DNA of 64,000 nt from Antilocapra americana (lineage: Eukaryota > Chordata > Mammalia > Artiodactyla > Antilocapridae), in the NCBI GenBank assembly GCA_007570785.1, contig ML660201.1:33417840-33481839 (forward strand). Direction: 5' to 3'. Shown here in pieces: positions 11,901-26,900 of this stretch. The stretch's first letter is position 1. Every line of letters begins with the position of its first letter. The position numbers and the translations under genes were made by a program. The notes beneath the pieces were generated by a model, which was not told the origin of the DNA, did not search any database, and saw only the letters and a program-made list of their open reading frames with translations.

Positions 11901-14900
11901 AGTTCCTTCCTTAACATTCATTTTGTTCTTCATCCCTCCTTCTCCCTCCATCCAAGTGGAAAGTGCATGTGAAGACATGGTTATGGTTTGGGAGCTGAAG
12001 TGAAGGAAATGATGATATAAAAAATTAACTAGAAAAAGGAAGAAATATAGACATAGCCACCATATTTCAAGTGAAATTCTCTTTAACCAAATCATTTATT
12101 GAATTTCCCAAACTTTTATTTCCTTTGGGCTATAGAGGCCCACTGTTCAAGCTTGGTGCCTTATGCACAGTAGGCAGACTATCAATAATATTCAAATGAA
12201 TGAATGAGAAAATCCTAGTTACTCTGGAGCTGAAATAGTTATTGCACTGGCCAAAACTATGGAAATGAAGAGCTAACATGTAGGAGGGAATCACAAAAAG
12301 AAACATATAGGTTTAGATGGTGGTGGTGTATCAGTAGTGATTTCCTGACTTGGAGAATGTTATTTATGTGGAGAGTGTCCTTGATTTGGGAAAATTAGAC
12401 TTTTGGAGATGATGAGCCATTCTATGGATTTTTCAGGAAAAGACAACAAACAATGGTATATATATATATATATTTAGGGAGGAGGATGGAAGGAGCAAAG
12501 GTGGTGAAATGTTGGTAGTTAGGGAATTTAGATAAGGGGGAGAGGGAGTTCTTTGTGATAGTCTTACAATTTTTCTTTAAGTTTGAAAATTTTCAGAGTA
12601 AGTTATTTTTTAAAAGTTCTTAAACATAAATATACTTCACAAGGAAGCAGAGAGTATAGGTCTGGATTTATTTCGGGGCTTTAAAAATTCTGACACATTT
12701 TAGGAAGCTGTTTTTAATCTCAGATTTGCACTGTAACATCGTAATAAAAGTGGGTGTTCCAGTCTGAGCTCAGCATAAAGAGCATCTTTCCTAGTTTTTC
12801 ATTGGCTTTTTTCCCATGAACTTTTTCTTCTGCCCTGTCTTCCCTTCCTCCGTCCATACCTCCCACGCAGGCAGCTAAAATGAAAAGGCCTCTGGGAATG
12901 GTGTGGTTTGTTGCTCCCCTCTTCCCAGGGAAATCCAGACTTTCACTGCCAGGCTTCCTAATAAATTCCAGTAAATATTTGAATAAATACAGAGTCCCCA
13001 TTTTTATCTATTGCTTCCTAGCCAAAACCCAGATTCCTTTGAAAACTAAAGAAAATTTGAAAAATCTGTGCTGTTTTCCTTCTGCTTCATAAAAAGCCCT
13101 TACCCAATCAACTCACCTCTTCCTCCAGTGCAGCTTGCCCATTCTTAGTGAAATCATGACTTCCTTCTCCAACCTCTTAGTCAGATGAAATATCCAGGAA
13201 CCCCTTAGCAGTGGCAGGTCATGGCTGTGAGGACAGAGAAACTGCTATCCAGCAAAGCCTGCTTGTTTCACTGTAGCTGTTATCTTCATTGTTATGCATG
13301 GAAATTGATTTTACGTTGTACATGTCACATTTCTAAGACCAGGGATTCTAAACCCTTTTAGCCTAGGATCTTGACCTTGTTAAACTGATGTTCAGTGGGC
13401 CCTTTGCCACTCTCATCCACAAAAAAATAAAAAACAAAAAACCAGCCCTCTGTATTCCCTACCCACCACCAAGTCAGTTAAATTCAGTTCAGTTTTGAGA
13501 GCTTGCTAAAGGACTTTCTGAAAACCTGGAGATAATTCTGTAGTTCTTAATCAGGGTTGATTTCTATCCACTAGTGGACATTGGGCAATATCTGGAGACA
13601 TAATTGGTTGTTACATATGGGTTTGGGAAGTATTATTGGCATCTAGTTAAGAGCAGCCAGGGATGTTGTCAAGTATCCAACAGCATGGCTCCCAGAGGAT
13701 AGGGAGGACTCATGATCAGAAGCCATGGCTGAAGTCACAGTTGCAAATCCCATGGAAATGACGCTAGGTAGCTATCAGAACATACTTCTCTGGAGAGTTG
13801 AATTCCCCATCAAGTAGTGTATGGGATCCTAGGAACCTAGCAAGGTCAAAGATTTTCAAGAATAAACTAAAAATAGAAGGGTTTCAAAGTTGTCTCAACA
13901 GACTATGAATTTGCAAACCAACAAGCAGTGTCACTCAGTCTTCATTAATGTGCACAGATGTGCCCAGTGTGTTCCAGAGACATTCAGCTTGGCAGCTGTG
14001 GTGGGGGCCATTGACTTTGGGTAGAAAGGCATCAATGAGGATGAGAATTTCTAAGAAAACGAGGTTACTCCAACATGTTCATACATTTGGGCTGTATTAA
14101 ACTGACAGCACTCATAGTATAGTGATAGGTGGATAGATAGATAGAAGGAGGCAGATCCAGAGATATATAGATACAGATTCCTTTGCATTTTATGTTTCAA
14201 ACAAACAACACTTCCCTCATTCATGGTAGGATCTGCATGTGTGTAATGGTTCACCTCTATTTAAGAGTTGGTTTCAGAACTGAATATTTAGAAGTTTTGG
14301 ACAGGAGGTACTTTTATCAAAGCATAGTTAATCCTGTTGAACATTTTATCTTGGAGATAAATAGGAGACCAGTTTCTGACTAGAAACCAAGACAGTGGTA
14401 CAGAAACTGTTCCATGACTTGTGTATAGGTCTGAAGCAGGGTTTCCCAGCATCAGCACTATTGATGTTTGGGACCAGATACTTCTTTGTTGTTCTGGACA
14501 TCATAGGATGTTTAGCTGCATCCTTAGCTTCTACCCACTAGATGCCAGTAGCATATCCTCTTGGTTGTGTTAACAATGTCTTCAGACATTGGCAGATGTC
14601 CCCTGGGAGCAATATTGTCTTTCTCTCGTGGTTCAGTGAGTTTCTTACAGCAGAACTTTCCATATTCTCATGGGCATTAAGTAGGCATAGTGAATTATGT
14701 TGTAGAGATCACTAGATTTTCACAGTTGTTTTCCCACCAGTTGTTTTCTTAACCTATCAGAAGTAACCATGATCAGCTTTTTCAGATGTGTAGTATTAAC
14801 CTGGCTTTTCAGTATATGCACTTAAGGGGAAAAAAGTTTCTAAAGTTCCACCGCTCCATACCTCTCCTTTTCTACTTTTCAAAACTCTTCTGCTTTAACA

Positions 14901-17900
14901 GATGGTAGTTCTGTGTATTTACCAACTTCAGAGCCCCATGCCACACAGACACACATATTTATGATCAAAATGACAAACAGAACTCCAAGATCTGTGGGAC
15001 AGAGAACATTTTAGATGATCCATCTCCTGGCCCTAGAAAGAAAATCAATCTCAATTCTTCTTCTTCAAAAAGGTCACTAATGATGGCAATAAACTACTAG
15101 TAGTGACTCCAGGTCTTTGAGACCAGAGATGAAATCTATCAGTAGAGGAAAGGCGACACTGTCATCAGCCTCAGAAGTTTTATGGTAGGACCCAAACTTT
15201 AATGAAATATTGGATTCTTCCCACAATGTTTAAACTTCATTGGATGAAAGAGCAGAAATTTTTATAAAAAGAAAGACACACATTGGAGCTCAGTGTAGAT
15301 GAGACCTTGGTTCTCCATAAGACACATGGATGCCACTTTCCAGAAACAATTGGAGCATTAAATTACCAATGGGCTAACTATGTCAAAAGCTCTTTGAAAT
15401 TAGAAATAGAGTTTTGCCTTTTACCCAATTATAATCTTACCAGTTATTCTGGGAAACCTCAGTTCTCTGAATAAATGGGTTTCTCCACCTCCTAATCACC
15501 AACTGATGACCAGTGAGTGGTCTTATGTACCTTGATGTGGCATGTACAAGTGTCCATCTGCAGTAGGCCAGATGGATTTTACCAGCAGTGGAGAAAGAAT
15601 AACAAGAGGCCCACATTTACTGAGCAACTTCTTTGAGCAAAGCTTGGGCCTGGTGCTTTGTAAGCATTATCGCTAATCCTCATATAATCCTTGCCGAATG
15701 GTCCATTTTGTATCCTTTAGGCAGGTATGAAAACTGAGCTCCAGGCAGGCTAAGTAAAATGTACCAGCATCATACAATCAGTGATTCTTGGATCCAGACC
15801 CAACTGACTCCCAAGTTTAATGCTTTCCCTCTCTTTCTCTGGAAGGGCTTTCAGAACTTCTATAAATACCCATTTTGATTTGTGACGCCTACAAAAATAG
15901 GCTCTTACCCTAGTAGAAATCAGTTTACCTTTCTTCTACTTTTTAAAAGCCATTGAAGCTGAGTCTTTGGGGTCTGAATTTTTGAATAGGTCCTTTTAAC
16001 ACTTCAGTTACTTTTGAATGGTTTTCAAAAGAACCCAGAAATTGAGTTTCATCACCCAACACTTTCAGACCAGAGCTCTGAAAAAAAGTTGTATTTCCCC
16101 TGGACATTTACAGCATGCTAGAAGAGTATGAATCAATGCATCTGTAGGGAGATATTTGCTGAACTAAGAAAAATAGATGATCTTTCTGGATGCTGCCTAA
16201 TATGATTATTTGGGTATTAACTAGTGTACTTAGTAGGGAGGCTTCTGATGGCTAGCCTCTAGAGATTATACAGGAGAGTGGCAATGATTTAATTCTATCA
16301 GATTCCATCTTCAATTAAAATCTCAGACTTGATGTTGGTTTTGTAATCCTGAATACTCTCTACTTTGAGAGCATTTTTTTAAATGAAAGGGAATTGGAAA
16401 AAATCAGACTCAAACCTAGACGCATTATTTTGGAACAGTGTAAGTCTTTAGGATTTTTGTTTGATTGGTTGGTTGGTTTTTTGGTTTGTTGTTTGTTTGG
16501 GGGGTATATTTTATTTGCCTTTTTGTTTTTTCTTTTGGGGTGGTTGGTCATTTTTGCTTTTTGATGTTTCTAGCCAGAATGAAGATAGACAATACCTGGC
16601 CCAGATAGAACCCATTCTCGTCCATTACATTTCTTTTTAGTCTACTTTCAGTCTATATATCTGCGTTTTTTTTTTTTTTTGTTCCTCCTGGCAAAAGTGT
16701 TGATCTAAAGTGACACCTTTCGGGAGGTAAAAAGCATTCTGTGACCCTAATAGTATATGGTAGTCTTAGTGGCTATGAGCCAAGCTTTCAGTGTTAGTCT
16801 TACCTGTACAGAACCTGGGATTCTACCACTTGCTATCTGTTATCTTACATCACATTCTCAGATAACCTTCCTCTTAGATGTTCCCTGTGCAGTATTTAGT
16901 CCTATAACTATGAATTAAATATTAAACCACAAGTGTGCTTAGCCAGTTTTGGTATGAATAGACACAGAAGATAGGAGAGAGCAACTGTTATTTATTTGAG
17001 CCTTACCAATGAACTAAGCATTGTGTAGAGTGTTTGCTTCATCCATAAAAATTTTTGTGAGATAAGTGATTCTAGCCTCTACTAGATACTATTCATTCAT
17101 GTATGCATTTGTATGTTCCCTAAGTATACAAGTGTTTTCTATAAACTAGGCACTGCTCTGAGTGCTAGGGAGATAACAGTGAACAGAACAGACAGAAATC
17201 TTTGAGCTCATCAAGTTTACATTCTAGTGGGGAGGGGGAATAACCTATAAATCACAAACAAAAGTGATGAAATATATATTGTGAAGGAACATGAGTGGTC
17301 CCATGGATAAAAATAAAGAAAGGGAGAAAATAGCATGAAAGAGGAGATGGGAACTGTAATTTTTAAGGTCATACAGTTGTCCTGTGAAAGGTGACAGTTG
17401 ACAGAGATCTGGGAAAACAAAAGTTAGCTATGTGGATACTCAGGAAAAGAGTGTTACAGGAGAATGGTAATTCAAGTGAAGCCCTAGAGACATGAGTATG
17501 TCAGGTATGTCTTGACAATTGCAAGGTGAATGTGCCTGAAATAAAGGGAGTGTGGGTGGTAGTATATGAAAATAGAAATGAAATTGATGGAGGGAAATAC
17601 GAAAGTTCATCATGGTAGACGGAGAGAAAAAGACCGCTAGTGGAATTTTTGCTTACATTTGCTGAAGTAGGAAGCTACTGGGGAAAGGAAGAGTTGAGTA
17701 GAATGTGGATTTGTTTAAAAGAATGAGCCTGGCTTTTGAATTTAGGGGAAGCTACAGGAGGAACAAAGATAGAAGTAGGGAGAACTTTAAAAGCCATTGA
17801 AGTAACTCCAATGAGACTGTTTAGTGGAAGTCTTGAGAAGTGGTAGGATTCTGACATTTTAAAGGTAACACTGAAGGATTTGGTCCAAGTTTAGATATGG

Positions 17901-20900
17901 GAAACAAGAGAAAGAAAGGAGTTGGAATGATTCCAATCAAATTTTGTGCACTGACTAAGTGGATGACTAGTTCCCATTGATTGAAATGGAGAAGATACTA
18001 TGAAGATCAGGACAACTGTTTCGGATATGTTAGGTTTAAGTTGGTTGCTCACCATCACTTCATACCTGGTTAAGCATCTCACATAAGGTCACAGAAATGA
18101 AGAGAGAGAGAGACAGTAGTCAGACTAGATCTGATTGATTACAAAACCAAGTTCTTACATGTGCTTCTGCCTCAACTCTGGGGTTTCCATTTGAATAAAT
18201 CTCAGAGTAGTGCAGGAATAATTTAAATTCACAGAAAACCAACAAACAAAATTTTAGCCAGTTCTATGCCCACTCTTCCATGTTGTGAGCCACTTACACT
18301 TTAGCTGGGCTTTATTTATTCTCATCTCATCCTTTCATAGTGGTGCTCTTGAGTCTTTTCTTTACCTAAAGGTAAGCAGGAGGAAGAGAGAAGGAAAGCC
18401 ACAAAGGACTTGACTAGTGTCTGTTGATAGTAACTTGGTTTTATCTGAAACTCCCAGAAGAGCATTGCAGAGTTGAAGGGTGAGCATCTCATTCAGTAAT
18501 GGTTAAGATTACCTTTTCCCTCTCACTGAGATATATTTCTCTGATTGCAAACTCAGAGGTATGCACATTTCAGTTCTGGGGTGGCATTAATATCCACCCA
18601 AAGCAAATCCAATACATGAACTACCTACCCCTCCAGCTGAAAATTTTTCAGTGTAAGATACTTGACATACTGGCAGAAAAAGGTATCTTCATCCTTTCAC
18701 ATGAAGCTGATGAGGAAGGACCAGGCAGGCAGAGAAAGGAGGACTGGAAGAGGCAACTAAATGAACTGTAACCTAGTGTTTTTTAAATGACTGAAGAACA
18801 GTTAGACTAGCTCTTTGGGAGGGGGAAGAAGTTCAAGGCTGAACATTGGTTGGGTGCCTGAACATCCAAATGTAGGCTGTCTGGATTGGTTTTCTATGGA
18901 GGCATTCCCCAAGACACCTTAAGTTCTCATGACTGTCCCTGGCTGCCTGGGACAGCAGCGTTAATGAGTGGGTCTTCTTGGGTGCTATCATCTAGCAGAA
19001 TGGCATCTCCAGATAGCCTTGAACCCTTCAGCCTGGGCCTTTAGTTACAACCCACATGCAGAGTATCAAGAAGAAACTTGGTCCGTGTTCCCACCAGACA
19101 TAACTTTTCTATCACTCAGGCTCTTCTGCACCCACCTTTGGAACAGCTGAGAATGAAGGATCCTAGAACAAAAACCTCACCCACCACCCTCCCCATCTTC
19201 CAGTCTGCCTTCACAAATAATTCTGCGTTTAGAGTATGGGTCCTGGTATCGTCTTCACCCCTTTCCTAAAAAGTGACAATGTCATGATTTTGCTGAAGTC
19301 AGATTGCAAAAAAATCATCACATCTAAGCTCGCAAGGGAAAGAAGCATTACAAAAATCAGCACTGTGCTTGGAAATGGGGAACTAGAGGAAACAGAGCCT
19401 GATAACATAATACACCTCAAATCCCTGAAGGCACTATTGGATGTGGCCACGCTAGAAGTCACTAAATACGGCTTTTGCAGATTTTCTTGGTTTTTGTTTT
19501 TGTCTTGATGGGGAGAAAAACTGTAATGTTTATACTCCTGCAGAATGAGAAGATCCCCAATTTGGGTTTCATGAGTCCCATAGCTGACTTCATATGCTGC
19601 TGTATTTCATGTGAAAATGTTTTTCCATCCTCTGATACGAAGTTGTTATATTATGAGGCGGCAGGATGCAACTGGAAATCCTGCCGCCTCATAATTTTTG
19701 GAAGTGATAGAAGGTGGGGTCATGAATATCTCTCACTGCCTCCCCTTCTTTTCCTGGCCCTGCCATGTCGCTTGCCAGGTGATTGCAGGGCCACCTCCTT
19801 GGATAGAGTATTGACAGGCGCCTTCAGGTGTGCTGTAAGAGTTGACATTGTGAATCTTAGTTCCCTTTCTTCCGTAGTCGTAGACCTTTGTAGCATTGCG
19901 CAGACTGGGGTTTGGGGGGGCCCCGCGGGAGGGCAGATGGCCCAGTGCCCCATCCGGCTGCAATGACTGTGACTCCTGCATCTGCTTTCTTCTGCGGTGC
20001 TCCCTGCCAGTCTCATGCTTCCGCAGCTCCTTTTCATGGTAATAAGTGCCACGGTGGTCCTGGACATGAGCAGCCATCAGGCAGGCCTGTCAACATGGGC
20101 TTTACGCCCTGAAGTCACAGCCCTTGTTTCCTGGCCAAGCTTTCTCTCCTTCCTCCTCCGTCATTTTGGTTCCCTGATGCCCCTGTTCAGAGCCATTCTT
20201 GTGATGTGAGAAGCCCTATAAAAATTTCCCTAAACATGTTCACACCACCAATGAGAAGATATGCTTTCTGACAAAAGATTCTTAGCATTCCCACCACTGG
20301 GGACCAAGCAGGGGAGTGACTGAATATGGTTATCACTAATGTGGATTCTGTGCTTCAGGACATTGAAAGAAGTAACATAACAAAAGAAAAAAAGAAAGAA
20401 AAAGACAAAAGGAGTTCTTGAGATAGTAAATGTGAACAGGAAATGATGGAGTAGAGATGTGGCTTTCAGTTGTGATGCCTTTCTTTCTCTTACTTGTCTT
20501 TCTGTCTTCTGTGGTTAGAAGAGCCTGTATTAATGAGTAATAGTCTATAAGAGTAAAAAAGGCACTGCAGAAGAGAAGGAATCATCAACATTTATGTCTG
20601 CTCTCGGGATCTCTCTGTGACCTTTGAAAAGTACTTCCCCCATTCACAAGAGGGAGATTTTTCCAGATTTGTTCACCCAGTGGTGCCTGTATTAGAACGT
20701 TAACTTTAGACTCCGTAAGTGAACATATATTTTTAAAAATATTCACTTTTTAAGCTGTGTGTTAGGAGATATTTTTAAAGAGTCCCCCAAATACAAGTAG
20801 TATCAGTGGAAACAGTGAATGTGTGTCAATTTTTACATTGTCCAGCGAAAACACCAAGGGCTCTGTATACTTTGTCATGTCTGGTTGTAAGGCAGCCTTG

Positions 20901-23900
20901 TTGCATATGTATGGTATTGTTATCCTCATTTTGTTTTCCCCATTTTACAGAGAACACATCTGGGCTGAGACAGGTTGGGTAACTTGCCCTAGATGGCACC
21001 ATGATAAAATGGCAGATTGCACTCCACCCTAGGTCTGTCTGACTCCAAAACCTGTGTCTCAAAGGGCTGAAATTTAGAGCAAGCTGAAGATGAGTGCCAT
21101 TCCTCAGCAGTAAGCTGAGGAATCCCAATTCGTGCACAGCCACCTATTGGATTTGTTCTTAACTGATGTCTTAGAATGAGGTAGTGAAACCCATGCTTGT
21201 TCATATTTGTGTTGGTAATCCTTTAAAGCCCCAGGTGCAGAATCTATTCCTGCCTTGGGTAGCCCCAGCGCATGCTGCTAGCCCTATGTGGGCATGACCA
21301 AGTTGGAGTGGAAAGAATTAGGATTTCTGATCAGCTGTGGGTCCCAAGTAACATACAAAATACCAGAATATATTCCCAAATCCCCAGTGCAGTTGGCACC
21401 AAGTCGTGTTCTGTGCTGGGTTCAGGAGCTCCTACAACCATCTATTCCTTCTTTCCTGTGTGATTGTGAGCACAGCGTGTCTCCTCTTCCATTGTATTGA
21501 ATTTGTAAAAACAAATACATGGACTGAATAATCTCTGAGATGACCTCTAGCTCCAGCATTTGAGAGCTGAGTCCTTGGTGAATCGGCGGGCCAAAATTTA
21601 CAACCTGTAACCTTCCATTCCTGACCACGCAAAGGGCCATTCAGCAGTGAATAGAGAGGAAAACTCAGCATATGACCTCAGGCTGAATGCAAGGGGTGAA
21701 TCAACCTTGAAAAATGGCCAAGGGAAAACTAGAGTGTGGCTCTGACCAAAGAGAAATGTGGCTAGTTATATTTACGTGATGTTGTACGTAGCGGTATGCT
21801 CACTCTTCATAGCATCTTTCTTCCTGAGGTGCTAAAAAGGTTGTATTAAAATCAGAAATACATTTCATAACCATCCTCTTCCTGGGAGACTAATGAGTCA
21901 GAGATCTCTAAAATAGTCTTATGAAACGTTTCTCTGAAGTCCCAGTTTTCTGTTGTCACCATGGATAAGCAGAGGTGAATGAACAGCCTGTCTTCTTAAC
22001 CAGGTCTTCTCTTCAGTCTGACTTAAGGAAGAAAATGGTCATTCTGGAAACACACATGCTGTATTTAGAGGCTAAGTGATGTTTCCTGGCTCTGTGACCC
22101 TGAGCAAGTGATATCACCTCTTTAATCCTCAGTTTCCTTATTCATTAAGAGGAATCCTAGTAGCACCTGAGCCACAGGGTTGCTGTAGGGATTAAATTGG
22201 AGAAGCCAGTATCTTTGAGCTCATGGTCCCACTCAGAGGTCAAGAAAAATTAGCTGATGTGATTTCTAATAGTCCTGCTACAACTCTTTGAATCTAAATA
22301 GCTGTGCCAAATCAGGTGGGTCAGATTCCAGGTGGTTCTTTCTTGAAACCATTAGGAAAATATGACATTTGGATCATAGTCCATTTCTGGAATGGCTGTA
22401 GCCTTTATGTGTTCATTCATTCTTATAAATATTTCTCAACAACTACAGCATGGAAAGCAGTAATAAACATACATGGATTGCAGTTACTATCTTTTTCCTG
22501 TGTTACAAAGCCCACATGGATTTCCAGGTCTTGCACTGAGCTGTTTTGAAACCTTGATCCCTAAGTCTCTATCTCTCCTCTCACATTCTTTTTTATTTTT
22601 TCTGTTAAACATTGGGTACAGGCTGGAATCTTTTGCTTTTCATGATGGTAAGATGTTCATGCAATATTCAATTCACTTATCACCATAATTGGCAAAGGCA
22701 ATTCTGAACCGTGGGCATATGCATTGCCTGTTTTCTGATATCATACCTTCCAGATGAGATCTGACTATGTTTTTTAAACAAAATCGGAATGAGAGTAGAA
22801 TCAAGAAGAGCTTATTGTTATGAAAGGACACATTGCATTTTTTAGATTAAATGATTTAGATGATTTTTTCATATTTTATAGAATCACTAGGGAAAGTCCT
22901 TGAATAATAATTAATAGAGTCTCTTGTCTCATGACTGAACTCTGCCCACCAGTCTCAGAGTGATGGTTTTTTATCTGACTGTCAAAAATGCTTAGATCAT
23001 TAGAGTTTTGGCTTAGCTTAGTAGATTCTAGTATATGACCTTTCTCTTGGCTTTTCAATTCTTATTTCTAACCTGCTGTCAGTCCTCTGTTTGGAAATAT
23101 GGACTCCTTGATCAGTATCCTCCAAACTATATTTTACATAAACAGAATCTTTTATATACAGATCACTTGGAGATAAGAATCACTCAGACATACTCCACTG
23201 TGCCCAGACACTCTGCTGGAGCTATCCTCCTGGACCGTCCATTAACCCTTATGTATCAAGCATCAGCTACAACTTGAGTAGTCCTGGTCCACACCCCACT
23301 CACTGCATTACCTCCTCTGAACCCCCAGCATCATCCAACCTCATCAAGAAGCTTCCTTCTGGCCAGATATTGTGTGCATCCATGACCTCCACCGTCCCCT
23401 TCTTACTCCTTCTTGGCTCCTTTTATGGTGTCCTTACCAGTTCCATGTGATTCCCCATGTCCCTTCAGATGTCCAGGTGCTCACTAGCCTCAGCAATGAT
23501 AGGAATGTCATTCTCTCTGGATCTTCAGCACTTGTCATCCAGGCAGACAAACCAGGTTGCTTCCTGGCTGCTGGGTGATTGAGAGACCCAGCTCCTCAAT
23601 ATAAGTGAAGGGACCGACGCCAGTGACAGCACACCAGGAAGAGTGAGATGCAAATCCATGCCACATCCAGAGCTACTACTAGAGAGAGCGAGCCAGTTCC
23701 ATTTCCACCGTATGTGTTGAAACGCACAGATCTCAAACTCTTAGACCTTCATCTAAAAAATTAAGACAACCTCTCAATAAAGCTCTACGTTAAACATTCC
23801 CTTTGAATGACCTTGCAGAACCAAAAGCCAAGGCATTAGAGATACTGACCTTGGTGTTTCTATGTAACAAACAGAGATTACTTAGAGAGTGTTGCTCAAA

Positions 23901-26900
23901 GTTGGCAGAAAAATCATTCTCTTAAATATGTTGGGTTGTTTCTCCAGAGGAAAAAAGTCAGGGTCCAGCTGGCAAACTAGAAGGCTTTTGGCTGCAAATA
24001 TAAGGAATTAAATATTCCTCAGAGCAGGAAACTTCATATATGTAGCCAAAAAATAATATGTACTAGGTGACACACTAAATTTAACTATTATTTCTGCAAT
24101 GCATGTTGACACAAAAATCAGTGCCTGGGAAAGGACTGGAAATAATCAGACAGAAATTTCCCTCATAATAGAAGAGCTAAAACCTGTGTTTATTTGGTTA
24201 TCAAGATGATAACTTCTTTATGAAATCATAATAGACCTATTAATAAGCCTGCAAGCTAGGAAAATTTCCACAAGCAGCTGCTTTTTGTCATTGGTAATTT
24301 ATAAAACATGAAAGGTGTTTGCTATCAGATTAGATACCTTAAGAATTTCCTTATCACTTTCATATCTGAATTTTAGGCAAATAATACTAAAGTATGACTT
24401 AAGTTGTACTGAAGTGTTGCATCCTTTTCTCCAAATCAGTTTCATTCATGTCCCCAAATAAGAAAACCACCCTTAGAAATGGGTGGGATGCGGCTAATCC
24501 AGGTATTTAAAAGATTTTTCAGGTATTATATATTTCAAATCAACTTCCTCCATCTTTATTTCCTGGGCAATAGATGTTGGTTGCACCAGTGGCACCTCTC
24601 AGATGAATTATGATCAGTGATGCTGTTGATTTCATTGTGCTGGTTATGTTCCCAAAAGATACCTAGCCACTTATATTGCAGTCATATATGAACAGATGTA
24701 TACATATAAAGCATTTTGGTTATGCCATTTGTCTTCTATAATAGTACCTATCTCTGTGGTTATTGGAAGGATTGAATGAGGTAATGTATACAAAGTCTTT
24801 GAGTAGTGCCTTGCACCTAATGAACGGGAGAAAGCTGTGCCTTTGCTAATTCTGCCTGTGTAGGTTGCTCCCTAATATTAGGTTACCTCTTCCAGTGACC
24901 ACTAAATGGATTTGTTTTATTTGTCCATTCAACACTTACTGAGCACCTGATAAGTTCTAAGAATTCGCCATATTAAGGGACAGCTTGTCTGAACTGTTTG
25001 TATATTGAAATGATGATCCTTCAGGGTCAAACTTATTTTCAATTGATGCTTGTTCATCTGATTAATAAGTCAGCTATGTCTGTTTCTTCACCCTAATCAA
25101 ACACATTACCACCCATGAACTGATATCCTCTAAATTCAGCTCATCTCCTAGAAAATAATATATTCTTGACCCCCCATGCTGTTTTTCCCATCTCTGTCCA
25201 TATCATCACTGTAATCCAGTTGCCTAAAGCAGAAAACCTGGAGGCCTTCCTGACCCTGCCCTCTCCTATCCACCCCACAGCTCATCTGTCGGGGAACTGT
25301 CATTTGTAGTTCAAAAACTGTCTTAAATTCACCAGCCTCCTTCATCCCCCCACCCCACTTTGCACCCTAATCAATGCCACTGTCGCTTCTTGCTTGGATA
25401 ACTGTGTTAGCTTTCTAAGAAGTTTTCTTGTTTCCACTAATGCTGAATTTCTACCCATTGTCTACTTGGTAGTAAAAATAGAATTTTGAAGGGAAAATTA
25501 GACTGTATCTTACCCTCACTTAAAACTCCTCAGTTATTTTCCATCTTGTGGAGAATAAAATATATTATTAAGACCTAATAGCTTGACATGGTCTGGCCCT
25601 CAGGAATGCCTCAGGGACTCCTCTTGCAGTCACTTCAGCCCCTTTTCTTCAGAGTACTCATGTCAGTTAGCAAATATGTTTTTGTTTTTGTTGTCACTTG
25701 ATTAATGTTGGTCTCTCTCAGTGGTGTGTAAACCCCACAAGGGCAGGGATTATATTACTTTTATTTGTCACTGTATTCCTAACATTTTGCATAATCCTTA
25801 AAACTTAGTAGGTGCTTAATAAATGTCTGCTGACTAAACAAATGGACTCACCTCAAACTCTAACTGTGCCTGTAATTTTGGTGGAAGTATCATTTTTAAA
25901 TATTAAAATTAGTCACTAATAATAGGAATTATCTATGTGTAAGTCATTAGACTATTGGTTTGTAGGGAAACTTCTTGGAGACTCATTATAAAAGTCTTCT
26001 AGAATTATAGCCCAAAGTCTTCATATACATCAAAACACTAAAGGTTGAAAGATTGATATTTTTGTTTTGATGTAGATATTTAAATTGGACTCCTTTCTTC
26101 CACTCTGTATACTCCTTCTGGAATGACTACTCAAAATCATAATACTCACAAAATAAGACCTCAAAAAGAAAAATACCTTTCCATCTCATAAAGTAAAAAG
26201 TTAGACCCAAATATATTAATACACATATTTTATATTTCTCTAACAGCTACTTTGGAATTTTTATAATAGTCTGTATTTACTAGAAAAGAACATGTCTGGC
26301 ACATTCATGAATGGGATCATTTAGAGATCACTTGGTAACGGTGGTTCAATTTATATTAGGCTACATGTTTTACATGGTGCTATTTATCCTATTAGACATG
26401 AAAGGACACTTTGGCCATTTAAGTTAACAAAATCACAAAGTTAGCAGGAGAAACTAGAAACATTGAGTAGAAAGAAATGACTCTTGAAATCTATTTTTGT
26501 TGCATTTTCACATTTTGCTCTTCATTCTTAAACTCTTTTCCCTCTGAAATGTAAGGACATTGTATTGGGAAATAATGTGTCTTGAAAACCAGAGCCAGCA
26601 AGCTTATGATCCAAGTGGTAATGACTTCTGTAATCGCTAATGAGGCAATGGACGTTGAATATCTCAGTGTACTCATTGGGGCCAGCCTCTTGCCTGTTCT
26701 ACAAGAAGCTGTCGTGTCACATTTTTGTCCCGACTCCATGAGCACTTTGATTCCTAAACCTTTCTGAGAAACCTACTCTGAAATCAAAGTCAAGTTTCTT
26801 AGATGTGGTCAGACAAGGTCACATTAAAACAGTTCAGTGAACCTGCAGATCAAAGTTGAAAGGTAATGCCTCCCTCCCAAACTTGGCACAGACCCACCTG

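Noticed and set aside
19475..19966. 163-codon plus-strand open frame as a gene
   Set aside because: No recognisable domain, low-complexity start, it crosses the inverted repeat, and the same interval is open on the other strand. It is kept only as part of an unexplained block.
23590..23800. Possible LTR or promoter from an octamer ATGCAAAT and a nearby AATAAA
   Set aside because: Isolated short motifs only; nothing else supports a promoter or LTR.
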